Below, in pieces: positions 33,723 through 45,285 of a stretch of DNA of 60,000 bases (the stretch's first letter is position 1; each line of letters starts with the position of its first letter). A model generated the notes under the pieces. The model was given only the letters and a program-made list of their open reading frames with translations. It did no database searches and was not told the origin of the DNA. This stretch comes from Polytrichum commune. Taxonomy: Eukaryota > Streptophyta > Polytrichopsida > Polytrichales > Polytrichaceae. A program made the translations under genes and the position numbers. Location of the stretch: contig OX485806.1 of assembly GCA_950295325.1 (NCBI GenBank), positions 51,457,169-51,517,168 on the forward strand. The letters are read 5' to 3'.

Positions 33723-35680
33723 GTTCCATCTTTGCAAGGTCCAACACACTTACAATACTATTGTTTTAAGAAATCGTTTATGGGTATGTTGTTAGTTTGA
33801 CCAATAAAACTATCTTACTCAATGCATTAACAAAGCATTAAGAATATATGTTAGGCTTCTAATTTCAATGGTTGCAATTCAAGCTTGGGATTTTTGAATT
33901 TGGATTGTTTATTTCATTAGTTGCCCATGAACCTAGAAGTGATTAATTTAAAGATTCACAAAATTACAAGACACTACATTCCCAAATCATAATGGACTAA
34001 ACACGAGATTCTAGTATGGAACACTGCCAAATACAATCTTTGAAATTGTCAAAAAAAATGCTTGGTGGGAAAAGGGGGATGTTGTTGTCCATGTGGGAAA
34101 TCTAGAACGGACATAAATAGGGTATAAAGTGGAGACATACAACGTGGGGCAAATCATATGGCATTGTAAACAAATACATAATAAAAAACATAAATGAATT
34201 TTTAAAATTTCAGTTCAAAACTTATGCAAATGAAAAAACAAGGTGCCTACCGGCCAAGCTTGGAGGTTGTAGTAGATAAAACCCATTCTTAAGCCAATTG
34301 CATAGATGGGTGGTGTGGAATTAATTTTCTTGAGTTTTTGTCAATTAGAAAAATAAATTTTAAAAAAATTGATTAACATGTGGTGAACCAAGCTATAGAC
34401 TAGAAAATTGAAATTAAAATATTGTAAAAAACCATGGTTTGATAAGTAGAGTCACCACAATGCCTTGTTAATGGTATATATAGGCGTTGGATTTCTCAAA
34501 AAAATTTCCTAGACCATAATTATATCTACCATAATTATATCTACCATAAAATGACAATTGACTTGGAAAAAATTTGTGATAATATCATAATCATGGATAG
34601 ATCCTTTATGAATGAAAAACACCCTATTTTGTAAAGGCTAGCAGTTTTGTTGGACAGAGAGTGATTCTTTAGTCCATTGCCTGATTATTTTTGTGCATAA
34701 TTAAGAACTTTACTTTGGAACGAATCTTGTTGAAATTGTGTAACAATTTCTATATGCAAGTTAAATGGTATTGTTTGTGTTGTGAGAGCTTTACATATAA
34801 TGTTGCATATGTTAAAAAAAATGCAGTCAATGATCTATGGCACAAACAGATTTGATAAAACATTGTGTGAAATGAATTCTTCATAACTAGGACTCAATCT
34901 GTGCAAAAAAATCCGCTAAATGCACCTAGCGTGTAAGTGGATTCATGGTCTACTAGAGGAAAAATTTATGTGATTTGATTGACCTTTGATGTCACCTTAG
35001 TTTCACATATGAGAGACAATTGTCTTATAGTTTGACAGAGTATACATCATATGGAAGGATAGATGGAAGAAAATTAAAATGGATTATTTTTCATTATGAA
35101 CATCTTTGATAATTATTAAGATCGAGTGATAATTGATTGAAAACAATTGTTTGACCTTGTTGCTAAATAATGCTGAGAGAAACCTGAAGAAGCTAAACAT
35201 CAAGTCATGAATGTTAATTAAAGAATGATTGAGTGGAAAACGCAGGGAAATTGACTTAGTAAATACAATGGTATTGTGGAATTCGAGTGATGTAGGTTGT
35301 ATGCACAACCAATGAAATCAATTGGAAATGACAATAGTCTCATAATTGTTGGCAAAACAAAGAATTTGAACGGACAATGGTCCGAGACCATTGGTTGTGA
35401 AGGAGCCAAGAAGGCGAGAGTATTTGATGGTTTGAATTCCAATAAGTATTGTGTTTTCATTGGATATATTAGAGTGATTTCATTTTAACATGCTAGAGTG
35501 GTACCCTGGAATTAATCAAGATATAATAAATGATCACACTGGCCAATAGTCGTGGGACATAAGAAAGGAAATGAACATCCAAAAAACTATAGAATAAGAG
35601 ATTGAGAGCATAAATTGAATTCCAAATTAAATAAATCAATTAACAAATAATCCCATATTCTATTAACCTGCATACATGAT
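33723..35680. other. AT-rich stretch without recognised genes
   Basis: No coding motif or terminal repeat was seen. The short direct repeat ATAATTATATCTACC is doubled near 34,517-34,550. Confidence 0.5.
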
Positions 35681-36860
35681 TTGGCTTATTATCGCAATTC
35701 ATGGATATCATGTTTATTTTGGCAACCTATAGGCCTAGAGGACTTTTTTCTCAAAGAATATATTCTTCCATACTTACAAACCCTAAACACCTCTACCAAA
35801 ATTCAGGTTGGCCACAATTTTGCATCATATCCTTTGGTGCCAAATAATTGGTATAAAAACCCAACCAATCCCATAAAAATGTTGGACGCATCTAGTGCTT
35901 CCTCGGTGAGGAACCTAAACCTACCAAGATGGGTTGACATCTCTCTTTTGGGAAAACTAGTCAGAGACATTTTCGCTTGGTCCTGTAAGGACCTCAAGGG
36001 TATTATTTCCACATCGAGCCCAACATTTAATTCCATTAATCCCAGGGGTTAGATCAATCCGCCAAAAAAAATGGCAGATGAATCCATGCCTCCAAGTGGT
36101 GGTGAAAGCAAAGTTGAGAAACTATTAGAGGCTAGGTTCATCCAACCAATTGAAACCACGGGTTGGGTTTTGCCAATAGAATTGGTGAAAAAAACATTGG
36201 TAAGGTCAAGGTGTGCATCGACTATAGAAGGTTAATTGTGGCCACCCTTTGCCATCCATTAACCATATCCTATATGAGGTAGTCGGCCACAAATTGTACA
36301 TGTTAGTGGATGTTTTCCTAGGATACAACTAGGTATCTATTGACCCCAAAGATTATCATAAGGTCGTTTTTACTATGCCTTGGGGTACATTTATCTACAT
36401 CATTATGCCATTTGGGCTTTGCAATGCGCCAACAACCTTCTAGCGTGTGGTAACCACAGTGTATTTTGAGTTACTCCACTTCGCAATGTCGATGTTCATC
36501 GACGATTTTAGCACCCAAACAAAAAAGGTAGCTCACCTTGAGGGCTAGTTTGATGAAATGTAGGGCCAATGGGAGAGCCCTCAATTCATCCAAAATGTGT
36601 GTAGCCATAGCGTGGGGAGTTTTGCTAGGGTATGTGGTCTCAGAGATGGGAAAAAACCAGATCCCAAGAAAATAGAGGTAATTACCAACTTGGAACCCCC
36701 GACCATGGTAAAAAACATTCTGAGTGTGTTGGGCCACTTTGGATGGTACCAAGACATTGTGTCCGATTATGCTATCCTAAGGTTGCCCCTTACAAAACTT
36801 GGCTTGTGGGGAAATTCAATACATCTAAACTCCCGAGTGTTATGTAGGATTTGATTCCTT
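35681..36860 (+). pseudogene. E3: Ty3/gypsy RT remnant, plus strand
   Basis: Frame 35681-36052 resembles the E1 linker (FASYPLVPNNWYKNP, VRDIFAWSCKDLKGI). Downstream, over several frames, come GKVKVCIDYRRL (about 36,205), TMPWGTFIYIIMPFGLCNAP (about 36,370), FIDDFSTQ (the YxDD site, about 36,500) and DGKKPDPKKIEVI, with LSVLGHFGWYQDIV at 36,718. Multiple frameshifts and stops show heavy decay. The order is the same as in E1. This element has lost its start, and its remaining parts lie at 36,861-38,973 and 44,030-44,899. Confidence 0.85.
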
Positions 36861-36958
36861 AAAGGCCGAACTCACCTCGTATCCTTGCCTTGTGCCCTCA
36901 AACTAAGACGTGCCATTTCATGTTTACTTTGATGCCTTGTCAATCACAATAGGGGCAG
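36861..36958 (+). pseudogene. E3 RNase H, first part
   Basis: The frame VPFHVYFDALSITIGA matches E1 KPFHVFSDASSVAVGSA. It stops at the solo LTR (36,959) and the match to E1 resumes after 38,490. Confidence 0.82.
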
Positions 36959-38485
36959 TGTGAGCCAAATACAGTGCCCACATGTGTTCTTACCTCTAAA
37001 AACTCATTAAAATGTAGGTTTGATTTTTATTTCAATCATACAAAAGCATAAAAAGAGTTGTGGTTGTGGAGCATTGATCATAGTCAGCTTAAGTTTGAGT
37101 TTGGATTAATTAGAAGGATGTGATTTTAGTTAGATGTGACTTCAGATTAGCAAGGATTGTAGGGGCATTAAGGCAAGGCTCGGAGGTAGGGTTTTAGATT
37201 TGAAGTGGGATCCCCCTGCCCATTTTGGAAGGGGGTTGGGCTTAACGGATAAACCCTGAACTCCAAGGACGAGAGCGGCAGGAAAGAAGAGTTTGTCCAG
37301 CTCCTCTGAGAAAGGGGAAGCCCCTGGCCGAGGACGCTCTCTCTCTCCAAAAAACACACAGCAAAGAGGGTCGAGAGCGGCGCGAGACCAGCGCAGCTGG
37401 GAGAACAAAAAAATCTCTCAATGAGGGGTGGCAGATTGACTGGAAGGTAACTGCTGGGCCTGAGAGGGAGGCTAAGGGCTCATAATGTGAGAAAAAAAGG
37501 AGAGCTTCAGCCAAAAGGTCGACAGTGGGTTCAGCTAGGGATATCCAGCGTGTAATCCAGGGATGATTAGGAGCACAAGCGGAGAATACCTTACTCAAGG
37601 CGCGGGATTTCCAATTAGACAGTGGGTGGAAGGATTCAAGGTCAACCTAGGACCTTCATTGCTAATCTGGACATGCCATTAAGGACTTGAAGAATGTTGA
37701 GGATCTAGGAAGGAAGGACTGTTGGATGAGAGTGAGGCTCTGAGGAGGCGCTCAGAGTTGAGCTGAGATCAGGCATTCAACAAGGGCAGGAGAACCAGAT
37801 GAACATGTTGGGTGGTGGGAAGAAATATGGAATTCGGTGAGCCAGGGTGCTCCTTCCATCTCCACTGGCCCAAGATGGGATTTCCGAAGGGAAAGGCAGC
37901 TAAGGCTGCTGGAATGCGGGCAGAGAAGATCCCGAGCACTTGAGAGAGCTCGAAGGTGAGCAGAAGCCCTGGGTAGCCAACACACTGGAGCGAGGGGGTC
38001 GAGGGATACTTGACAGGCACTGACGGGTGATTCCCCGATATGGACAGCGTAGATTTCACAGAAACCACGCGACACTGAGGGCCACTGCCGGAACTATTTG
38101 GGGCCTATTCATCAAGGGGCGTAGTCTGGACCACTTATTGGGTGATTAAGGGGGGGCTAAGTAGTGGTTTGATGAAGGAGTGATAATATAACTAGTAAGT
38201 AAGGTGGGGGCACTTAATCTACAACCCACCTTGCTTATAATTTAGGCTCAAGTGAATTGAGTGTGGCTTGATAAGCCCATTAGAGGGTTTGTGGGATGGG
38301 AAGTTAAATTAGAAGGAGCATTTGTGAATGTTTGTACTTTGTTCTATGAAATGAAAGTTGTGAGTTCATGTGACATTTGGGGGGACTTCATACATGCTAA
38401 GGGTCTGGTGGACATTGGGTAGTTAATGTGAGCCATAGGTTCTCATTGGATTATGACGCATAACGGTGGGGGTTTATGGCTGAGA
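36959..38485 (+). mobile_element. E1-type solo LTR (1527 bp) inside E3 RNase H
   Basis: It starts TGTGAGCCAAATACAGTGCCC, resembling the E1 3' LTR start, and its end GGTGGGGGTTTATGGCTGAGA matches the complement of 9936-9960. It is flanked by GGCAG (36954-36958) and GGCAA (38486-38490), a 5-bp duplication with one change. GC-rich frames inside (37142-37598, 37752-38075 minus) are chance. Confidence 0.85.
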
Positions 38486-38973
38486 GGCAACCTTGTGCCA
38501 ACCCTATAGCGACAAAAAGGATAGGTCAGTGGCATTCTCAAGCAAACAACTCACAACCGTGGAAAGGGGTAATTCAACCACGAAGAAGGATTGCATAGCC
38601 ATGGTATTGAATGCCAGAAATTTAGACACTACCTCTTTTTGAACCCGGTAGTATTTATTGTGGACCACCTTGCTTCCATATACTTTGTGAACAAACAAGA
38701 CCTTAACGAGTGCTTAGTTAGATGTGTGTTGCTCCTTGAGGAGTTTGATTACACTGTCAAATATAAGTTGAGTAGGATGCACAAACAAGCCGACCACTTG
38801 TCATGCATCTCTGACAAGCTGGGAACCAAACACATTGAGGACAAATTGCTAAATGCAAATTTGTTTGTGGTAAGCGCAACCCCCAAATGATATGGCCATA
38901 TTGTTGAGTTCCTTAGCACACAAAAATGCCCTCAGAACTCAAAGCATTTGATTGAAAAAAAATCCAAATGCAT
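38486..38973 (+). pseudogene. E3 RNase H, second part
   Basis: DRSVAFSSKQLTTVERG (38,512 onward) shifts frame near 38,620 to KFRHYLFLNPVVFIVDHLAS and DYTVKYKLSRMHKQADHLS, matching E1 RNase H. The tail (GHIVEFLSTQK) is lost into R1 copy 3. The first aspartate lies before the solo LTR. Confidence 0.88.
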
Positions 38974-39853
38974 GGAGTACTCGAAACACCCTGGAGTGAC
39001 ATGCGGGACTTGTGGTGCCGTTGGTGAGAGGGCCCAAGTGATCATATTGTGGGTGAAGGCCCTAGGCGTTGGGAATGCCTCCCACCCACAGAGACTTGGA
39101 GTCATGACGGTAAGGCCAACAACTATGCATAACTTATGGCGTGCAAATTCTAGAATGCTCAAAAACACCTCATTTGGAGATGTGAGCTAGGAGACATGGC
39201 AATTTGAATGGAGTGTTGTTTCGGGACAACACCCTAGTACATCAATGGCTTGGGAGTGGGTATCGGGACTGCCAAGGTTTGAATAAGCATAATTTCCTCT
39301 ATACTTATCCGAATGGGGCAAGTAGGAATCCGTCGACATCTACGTGAAATGTACATGACAATGCATGGCTAAATGTGGGTATCAAAGATATACAAGGAAG
39401 TGGTGTTGTTTTGAATATGCTTGGGGTTTCTAGCCCCAGCGCCTAGGGAAAAATGTCTCTTGGCCCCAATTCTTAGTAGAGAGACAAAAGGTTTCTTGTC
39501 AATGGGGTAGGGGCCCTTACAAAAATCCTAAAAGTTTATATGGGTGAGGTGGTGTGGCCAACCAAAACCACCCGAGGCCGAACGGCACGACCTTCACGAG
39601 CATTGGCAACGCAATGATCAACATAAGATTGGACTTTCAAGGATGGAATTCCAAATCTAACCATTGGTTACCGATTAAGCGGTGAGTCCTCAATGCAAGT
39701 GTAGGAGGTTGGTTCCCCTTTTATGAACTAAAATGTCCATTCTCTGGGAAGCTAACCACTAGCATGGCAAAATGCAAAGGGTTAGCGCTCGTGACCCTTG
39801 CTAGAATTGAAAAAATATTAAGATAGTTGAGGGAGCTAGCAAGGGTTGCAACA
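38974..39853 (+). repeat. R1 copy 3, most diverged
   Basis: It begins GGAGTACTCGAAACACC and ends GGGTTGCAACA. It lacks part of the inner sequence present in copies 1 and 2 (near 39,600) and interrupts the end of E3 RNase H. Confidence 0.75.
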
Positions 39854-39929
39854 TCAATGGAAGCTAACATAATGTGTCATGTTCTTTGTGTAATAATCAA
39901 AGCCCAACAAACTGCAATATATGAAAACA

Positions 39930-40845
39930 AGTAAAATAATGAAATTGAAGATAGTGACGATGAAAATGATTCGAATAGTGGCAGTGTTGAGGAACGAAAG
40001 ACCACCATAAACAAAGCAAAAATAGAAAGTTTTGATGATGAAGAAAAATGCAAGTAAGCATGATGAACTTAGTAATGAAGATTAAAAATGTTGAGGAGTG
40101 GCCAATTGGAACCAACAACGATCAATGAAAACCAAAAAAAAAATTTAAAAATCACCAAAAGGTGAGAAAAACACCTAAACAAATACACGAAGAAGAAAAC
40201 AAAGCTACCAACACGCAAAATGTTTTCTCCCTGGTACATAGAAGAAAAATAAAAATGTTACAAAAACCCAAATTCAGGAGCTTTGAGATGAAGAGCATCC
40301 TAATTCAAACCCAAGTAAAGGTACACAATTTTCCTAAAGAATATGATGAACCAAACCAAAAAAAATAGTTCAATAAAAAAATTAATAGAAATAACCCCGC
40401 ATTATAAGAAATTGATAATGGCTATACTTACAAGTTAGAAAAAAAAAAGTAAGAGAAATTGACCCAAACCTATCAAGTAATGGCAAAGGTGTTTGACGAA
40501 GAAATGCCCATGATAACGGTGATTGTGAAGATTCAACACATATCAAATGCATTAATTGATGATGGATTAAGAATGAACATCATCACGGACATATTAAAAA
40601 ATAAGTTTGGATTAAAAAAAAATAGAGCATGCACCTTTCACTGTAAAGATAGCAGACCAAACGAAGGTCAAACCCAAATAAATCATCTAGGACATACGAT
40701 GTGATGTCAGTGGAATCGTAATCTGGACAACACTTGCAATCATAGACATGGTAAACAATGGGACAACTATTCTTTATTATTGGAAAGACCATGGTTGAAG
40801 GAGATTCAAGCTTTACATGACTAGCCTCTCAACAAATTGATATTA
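39930..40845 (+). pseudogene. Gypsy gag-pol junction and protease remnant (E3 or other)
   Basis: An acidic run (EIEDSDDENDSNSG) and a basic stretch lead to NALIDDGLRMNIITD (40,548), a retropepsin-like site with DDG where the E1 copy has DGG, and to a WLKEIQALHD-like block near 40,792 (LLERPWL, compare LLGMPWL in E1). Stops and shifts are frequent. Protease lying downstream of the RNase H part means this is a second element or a rearranged E3. Confidence 0.65.
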
Positions 40846-40879
40846 AATTAGAGGGGTATAGGGTGGAGATTGACACCTA

Positions 40880-41030
40880 GAATACTCCCACGTTGACACT
40901 TGTTGAAAAGACCCCTACATTGGAAAGTCTAGGATTTGGTGATGGGACTATCCGATGAAGAAGAAATGATAGAGTATGAAGCATTCCCATGATTGTTACC
41001 TATAAGAAATTGTGAATAAAATAGCAGAAT
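40880..41030. repeat. Direct repeat D (left copy)
   Basis: Block ACTCCCACGTTGACACTTGTTGA...GATGGGACTATCCGATGAAGAAGAAATGATAG is repeated at 41373-41525. Confidence 0.85.
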
Positions 41031-41034
41031 AATT

Positions 41035-41330
41035 CCAATGCGAATTGGGTGGGCGATGTGGAAAATCATAGGTCCATCTCTGGATATGTATTCTTTGTTG
41101 GCGACAAACCGTATCGTGGAATAGCAAATGACAACAAATGGTGGCACAATCTAGAATGAAGGCGGAATACATGACAATGAACCAATTTATGAGGGATGTT
41201 ATTTGCCTTAAGAAACTAATGGAGGATGTAGGTTGTATACAAGTGGAGGCAACAACCATCATGTGTGACAACCAAGGTTCTATGACACTTGCCAAGAATC
41301 CCACCAACCAATCTTCATTGTATGCAATCC
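41035..41330 (+). pseudogene. Ty1/copia RNase H remnant
   Basis: Reading across frames: NWVGDVENHRSISGYVFFVG, then a shift to KAEYMTMNQFMRDVICLKKLMEDVG, and IMCDNQGSMTLAKNP. These are the copia RNase H signatures (SGYVF, EAEYMA, CDNQSA). No other copia part is nearby. The piece is bounded by direct repeat D. Confidence 0.85.
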
Positions 41331-41372
41331 TTGTGTATTGTGTTCCACTTTCCTATACTGGTCACCTGCACT

Positions 41373-41525
41373 AGGAGTACTCCCACTTTTACACTTGTTG
41401 AGAGACCCCTACATTGGGAAGTCTAGGATTGGGTGGTGGGACTATCCGATGAAGAAGAAATGATAGTGTATGAAAAATTCCCATGATTGTTACTTATAAG
41501 AGACTGCAAATTAAATAGTCAAAAG
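41373..41525. repeat. Direct repeat D (right copy)
   Basis: About 85-90% like 40880-41030 by eye; same orientation. Confidence 0.85.
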
Positions 41526-43362
41526 AAATTCTAAGCATGGAATTGTATCATAGTATGAAACAACACCCTTAAAAAACCAAAATAAAACCAAAATAAAGTT
41601 GGACTAATTAATGGAGCAAGAAGAAAATGTAGAAATCCATTAACAACCACCTTCATTTACAATACCAATGGTTTCTTTACCCCCCTGTGCCAAGGTGATA
41701 AAAGGATCGTCAACCTTGGTATCTACCATCCCGCCGGCAACAACCAACAAGTCTATAGATTTTTAGAACGTCAAAATATCCTAAGCATAGCACTAACATC
41801 CATCTATGTATCCCTCTACTTCACCAAAAAGAACACCACCTACTTTTAAATATTCACAAACAACCAAATTCAAATTTTCAATCCATAATTCAACCTCTTT
41901 CAACCTTAGCCACCCCTCCTCTAAGCACAACCACCTTGGCAAATTATTCATACAAACTATAATCTGACAACTAACACAACACACATCCCCTCACTTTTGA
42001 AAAATACATGCACACTTAGACATACTAGAAATTGAAGGCACAAATACATATCACGAATACCACCCTTTTTGGGCACTCCAAAAACCTTACAAAAAAACCT
42101 CAATATTACATCCATCAAACACCTCTAACCTACAGCCCTTTATTAGGCCTACTAATGGTTCAAATATGAGCCCATGGCTATGCTCAAGATGAAACATAGC
42201 CATTCACACAAACATATGTGTTTAGCATATAATGGAAATGACAAATGATATACTGGTAGGATTGTTGGAAAGGAGACTGGTAAAAAACAATTACCCATAC
42301 AATAAGGAAGTACCATACCCTTGACAAAACCAATAGTGTCCAAAAAACAAAGCATACTTCTCTCAAGGCGGCCCTTGAGGACCTATTAAGAACAAAAGAT
42401 TGGAATACCCCAAGGCAGTGATGGACAACACATGCCAAATAGTTGCACCAAAAATTGTGTAGATTAGCCTATCACAACAGAAAGCAACGCCCATGAATGT
42501 TGATATTGTCATCAGTAGGTTATAGAGTACCAACATCTCATTTTTTTAGATACATCAACACAAAGCAAATAATTATTCAAAAAAACCTACAATGTTGGCG
42601 AATGCGGGAACACCTAGGGTCTTTGTAAAAAAAGTATTGGAAGCAATCCGCATGGACGGCCGAGACTTGAAAGGAGCCTTTAAGACATATATTGTGGCCA
42701 TGAAAGATTTTGACAAAGCTATGCCTATGATTATGATATGAATTTTAAAAAAAAAACACAATATATTAATATATGAAGGATCCAAGGTTAAATTTCTTCA
42801 TTGATATTGTTTTTCTACTCTAATATGATCCGTTTGGTCGTGTAGAAAATGTTGTATTGTCCAAATGTCATATTCTGCATAATTTGAATTTTTGGCTTCA
42901 AATGTCGTAATATCAAGGTTTTCCAAGAAAATGATTTGTTTTAGTGTAAATTGTTATTTTTTAAACACAATGAACTCACCTAAGTATGCTGAATTTTTTT
43001 TATTGGAAAGTATGTTGGAGTCAGACAATATGGAATTAAAAATTATTGTCTTATGACGATGCCTTCAATATATCACATATCATGAACAAAAAATTGAGAG
43101 AAAAAATGTCCAAACACATAGCAGACACTTTGCGATAATCGCAAACATGTTGTATTGACAGGGAATTAACAAGGTCCTCCACAAATGCCTGTCATATGCA
43201 AAGGTCCTTGAAGCTCTAATAGCGTGCCACAATAGCGAGTGCGGGGGGCACTTCTTGGGTAGGTTAACTACCCAAAACACGTTGAGGGCTAATTATTTCA
43301 GGCCAACTATGTTTGTGGGTGCACATGCTCACGCAATGAAGTGTGACGCGTGCTCACGCTAC
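41526..43362. other. AT-rich stretch without recognised genes
   Basis: No family signal was seen. A 50-codon plus frame at 42591-42743 (MLANAGTPRVFVKKVLEAIR...) reads like ordinary protein but matches nothing I can name. Long homopolymer A and T runs are common. Confidence 0.5.
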
Positions 43363-43370
43363 TCTTAGAA
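43363..43370. repeat. Target-site duplication of T2 (left)
   Basis: TCTTAGAA, identical to 43959-43966. Confidence 0.8.
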
Positions 43371-43958
43371 CACGGGTAGATCACTTAGTGCATTTAAAAA
43401 ACGACGTGCGGCATAATATAGAGAGGATTAAAATCATTTGAAATAAAAATTATAAAGGAATTCCAAATAATGAAGGGGCCATTAAATGTAGACAATCCCA
43501 TTATAAGTAAGTTAGATGGACATAAAACGTGGGCCATTATTTTTTTGTAAAATTAATATAGGGGTTGAAGATAAGGATCCTAGAAGGATCCTATGTGTTT
43601 TCATCATAATAGTGTTTGCAATGGTATTACTTTGCTATGGTCTCCTATGTGTTTTCTTCATAACTAAGTTTGCAATGATATTACTGTTTGCACCCTTCTT
43701 TGTTTTCATGCTTTCCCTCAACACTTGTGCGTTAGGAAGTAGATTAGTTTTTATTACTTAAAAGGAATATAGAGTACAAAAAATTACAGTGACTTGGACA
43801 ATATAAGTAATGGAAGGGTGCAAACAAATGGGCCATTTTTGAAATTTAAGTAATTATAGGGAGGCTTTAATTCAACCCTTGAAGGTAAATAGCCCCAAAA
43901 CCAAAAAAACCCCAGCCGCACGTGGTGCACAAAAATGCCTTAGAGTGATCTACCCGTG
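43371..43958. mobile_element. T2: short non-autonomous TIR transposon, 588 bp
   Basis: The ends are an inverted CACGGGTAGATCACT, with CACGTGCGGC-like sequence inside both ends (GACGTGCGGC at 43,403; complement at 43,915). It shares AGATCACT and the inner CACGTGCG with T1, so both belong to one family. The duplication is 8 bp, which would suit hAT-like or Mutator-like machinery. No coding capacity beyond chance frames (43516-43761). Confidence 0.82.
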
Positions 43959-43966
43959 TCTTAGAA
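43959..43966. repeat. Target-site duplication of T2 (right)
   Basis: TCTTAGAA, identical to 43363-43370. Confidence 0.8.
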
Positions 43967-44029
43967 TGATTTGAGGCTTGAATTACCCCTGTTGTCATCA
44001 CTCCCCCTCACACCTTTCAAGATGTGGGG

Positions 44030-44899
44030 AATCGACAACGTAGAACCCGTCCACTCCACATCATTGTGGAAAATGGCCTAGAAAATAATCATGGTAGATA
44101 ACCTCCCAAAATGGGTAGAGGCCAAAGTTGTGAAGGTAGAAAATGTCATGACCATTGCGGTGTTTCTGCACAAGAACATGATCGTTTGATTTGGACTACC
44201 AAAGGTATTGGTCAATGACCAGGGGACCCATTTTTTGAACGAATTGATCGAAACAATGATAGAAGGTTATAACATTGAGCACCACAAAACCACTTCTTAC
44301 CACCTGCAGATTAATGGGCTAGCTAAGAAAGTAACCCTAACCGTAATCAAGATCCTACGCAAAACAATCAACGACAACAAGCGGATTGGGACGTGAAGTT
44401 GCCCTCAACATTTTGGACTTACATGACAATTTTTAAGATGACAACCAACCAAATGATGTCCCTTGTGAATGGGATCAAGGCAATGCTTCCAATTGAGCTC
44501 AAAATCCCTTTCCCCTCCGAATTATGGTCGATTCACAATTTAAGGTAGCCAAATCATCGTTACACATGTTGTTAATGTTAGAGAATCTTAGCAAGCGACA
44601 ATGGCTTAGTGTACAACATCTCGAGGCAATGCAACAAAGGCGCAAAATCAACTTAGACAAACAATAGAAGGTAAGAACTTTGCAACTCGTTGGTGATGCT
44701 CCAATATGTGTGGAAATTGGATTTTCCATGTAAGTTTGACGCCTTGTGGTTGGGCCCATTTTGGATCATGAATGTGTACGACAACAATTTGGTTCAATTG
44801 GCTACAATTGACGGCACATATTTTGTCATGCAAGCTAATGGGGATCGTGGGAAGTTGTATAACGTGTTGTTGAGCTCAACTACCTCCAGTTTTTCCTAG
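44030..44899 (+). pseudogene. E3 integrase remnant
   Basis: Over several frames: a decayed NLPKWVEAKVVKV-like segment, LVNDQGTHFLNELIE (second catalytic aspartate, 44,208), HHKTTSYHLQINGLAKKVTLTVIKIL (where the catalytic Glu of QxNGxAE appears as Lys), WDVKLPSTFWTYMTIFKMTT, and the C-terminal KFDALWLGPFWIMNVYDNN with NGDRGKLYN. This is the region that E1 has deleted, so it is a useful complement for alignment. It ends at TAG near 44,897. Confidence 0.85.
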
Positions 44900-45064
44900 G
44901 GTTGACCGTATCGTAGTGACTTAGAGCATCGTCCAGATTATTATGACCAAACTACCTAAATTCCTTGTCGTACATTGTTATCATCTCGCAGTTGTCCTTT
45001 GTTTTACATTTGGTAAGTAGCCAAGTATCGAGTTTTTTTATTCCTAAGTATCTTAAGTTGCATG

Positions 45065-45285
45065 TAACTTCCTTCAAGCGGTTAAATAACTCTCTTCAAA
45101 TAACCAAGTAACTCTCTTAAGTAATCAAAATAATCTTCTTTGGGTAACCAAGCAACCGTCTTCAAATGTTCAAGTAACGATCTTTTATGTAGCCAAAAAA
45201 CCGTGTTCATTGTAGCCAAGTAGCCTTTCTTCAAGTAATTGAGTAGTTTCTCTTCATGTCACCGGGTAACCAAATGGCTAAATTA
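45065..45285. repeat. 22-23-bp minisatellite, about 10 copies
   Basis: Degenerate units of the form TAACTCTCTTCAAATAACCAAG follow one another; units drift at several positions but keep the AAGTA/CTTC spacing. Confidence 0.85.

Noticed and set aside
37142-38075. GC-rich minus frames of 60-118 codons
   Set aside because: Inside the E1-type solo LTR; GC-rich composition leaves long chance frames.
42591-42743. 50-codon frame considered as a small RNA-binding protein fragment
   Set aside because: Too short and no conserved residues that I could assign.
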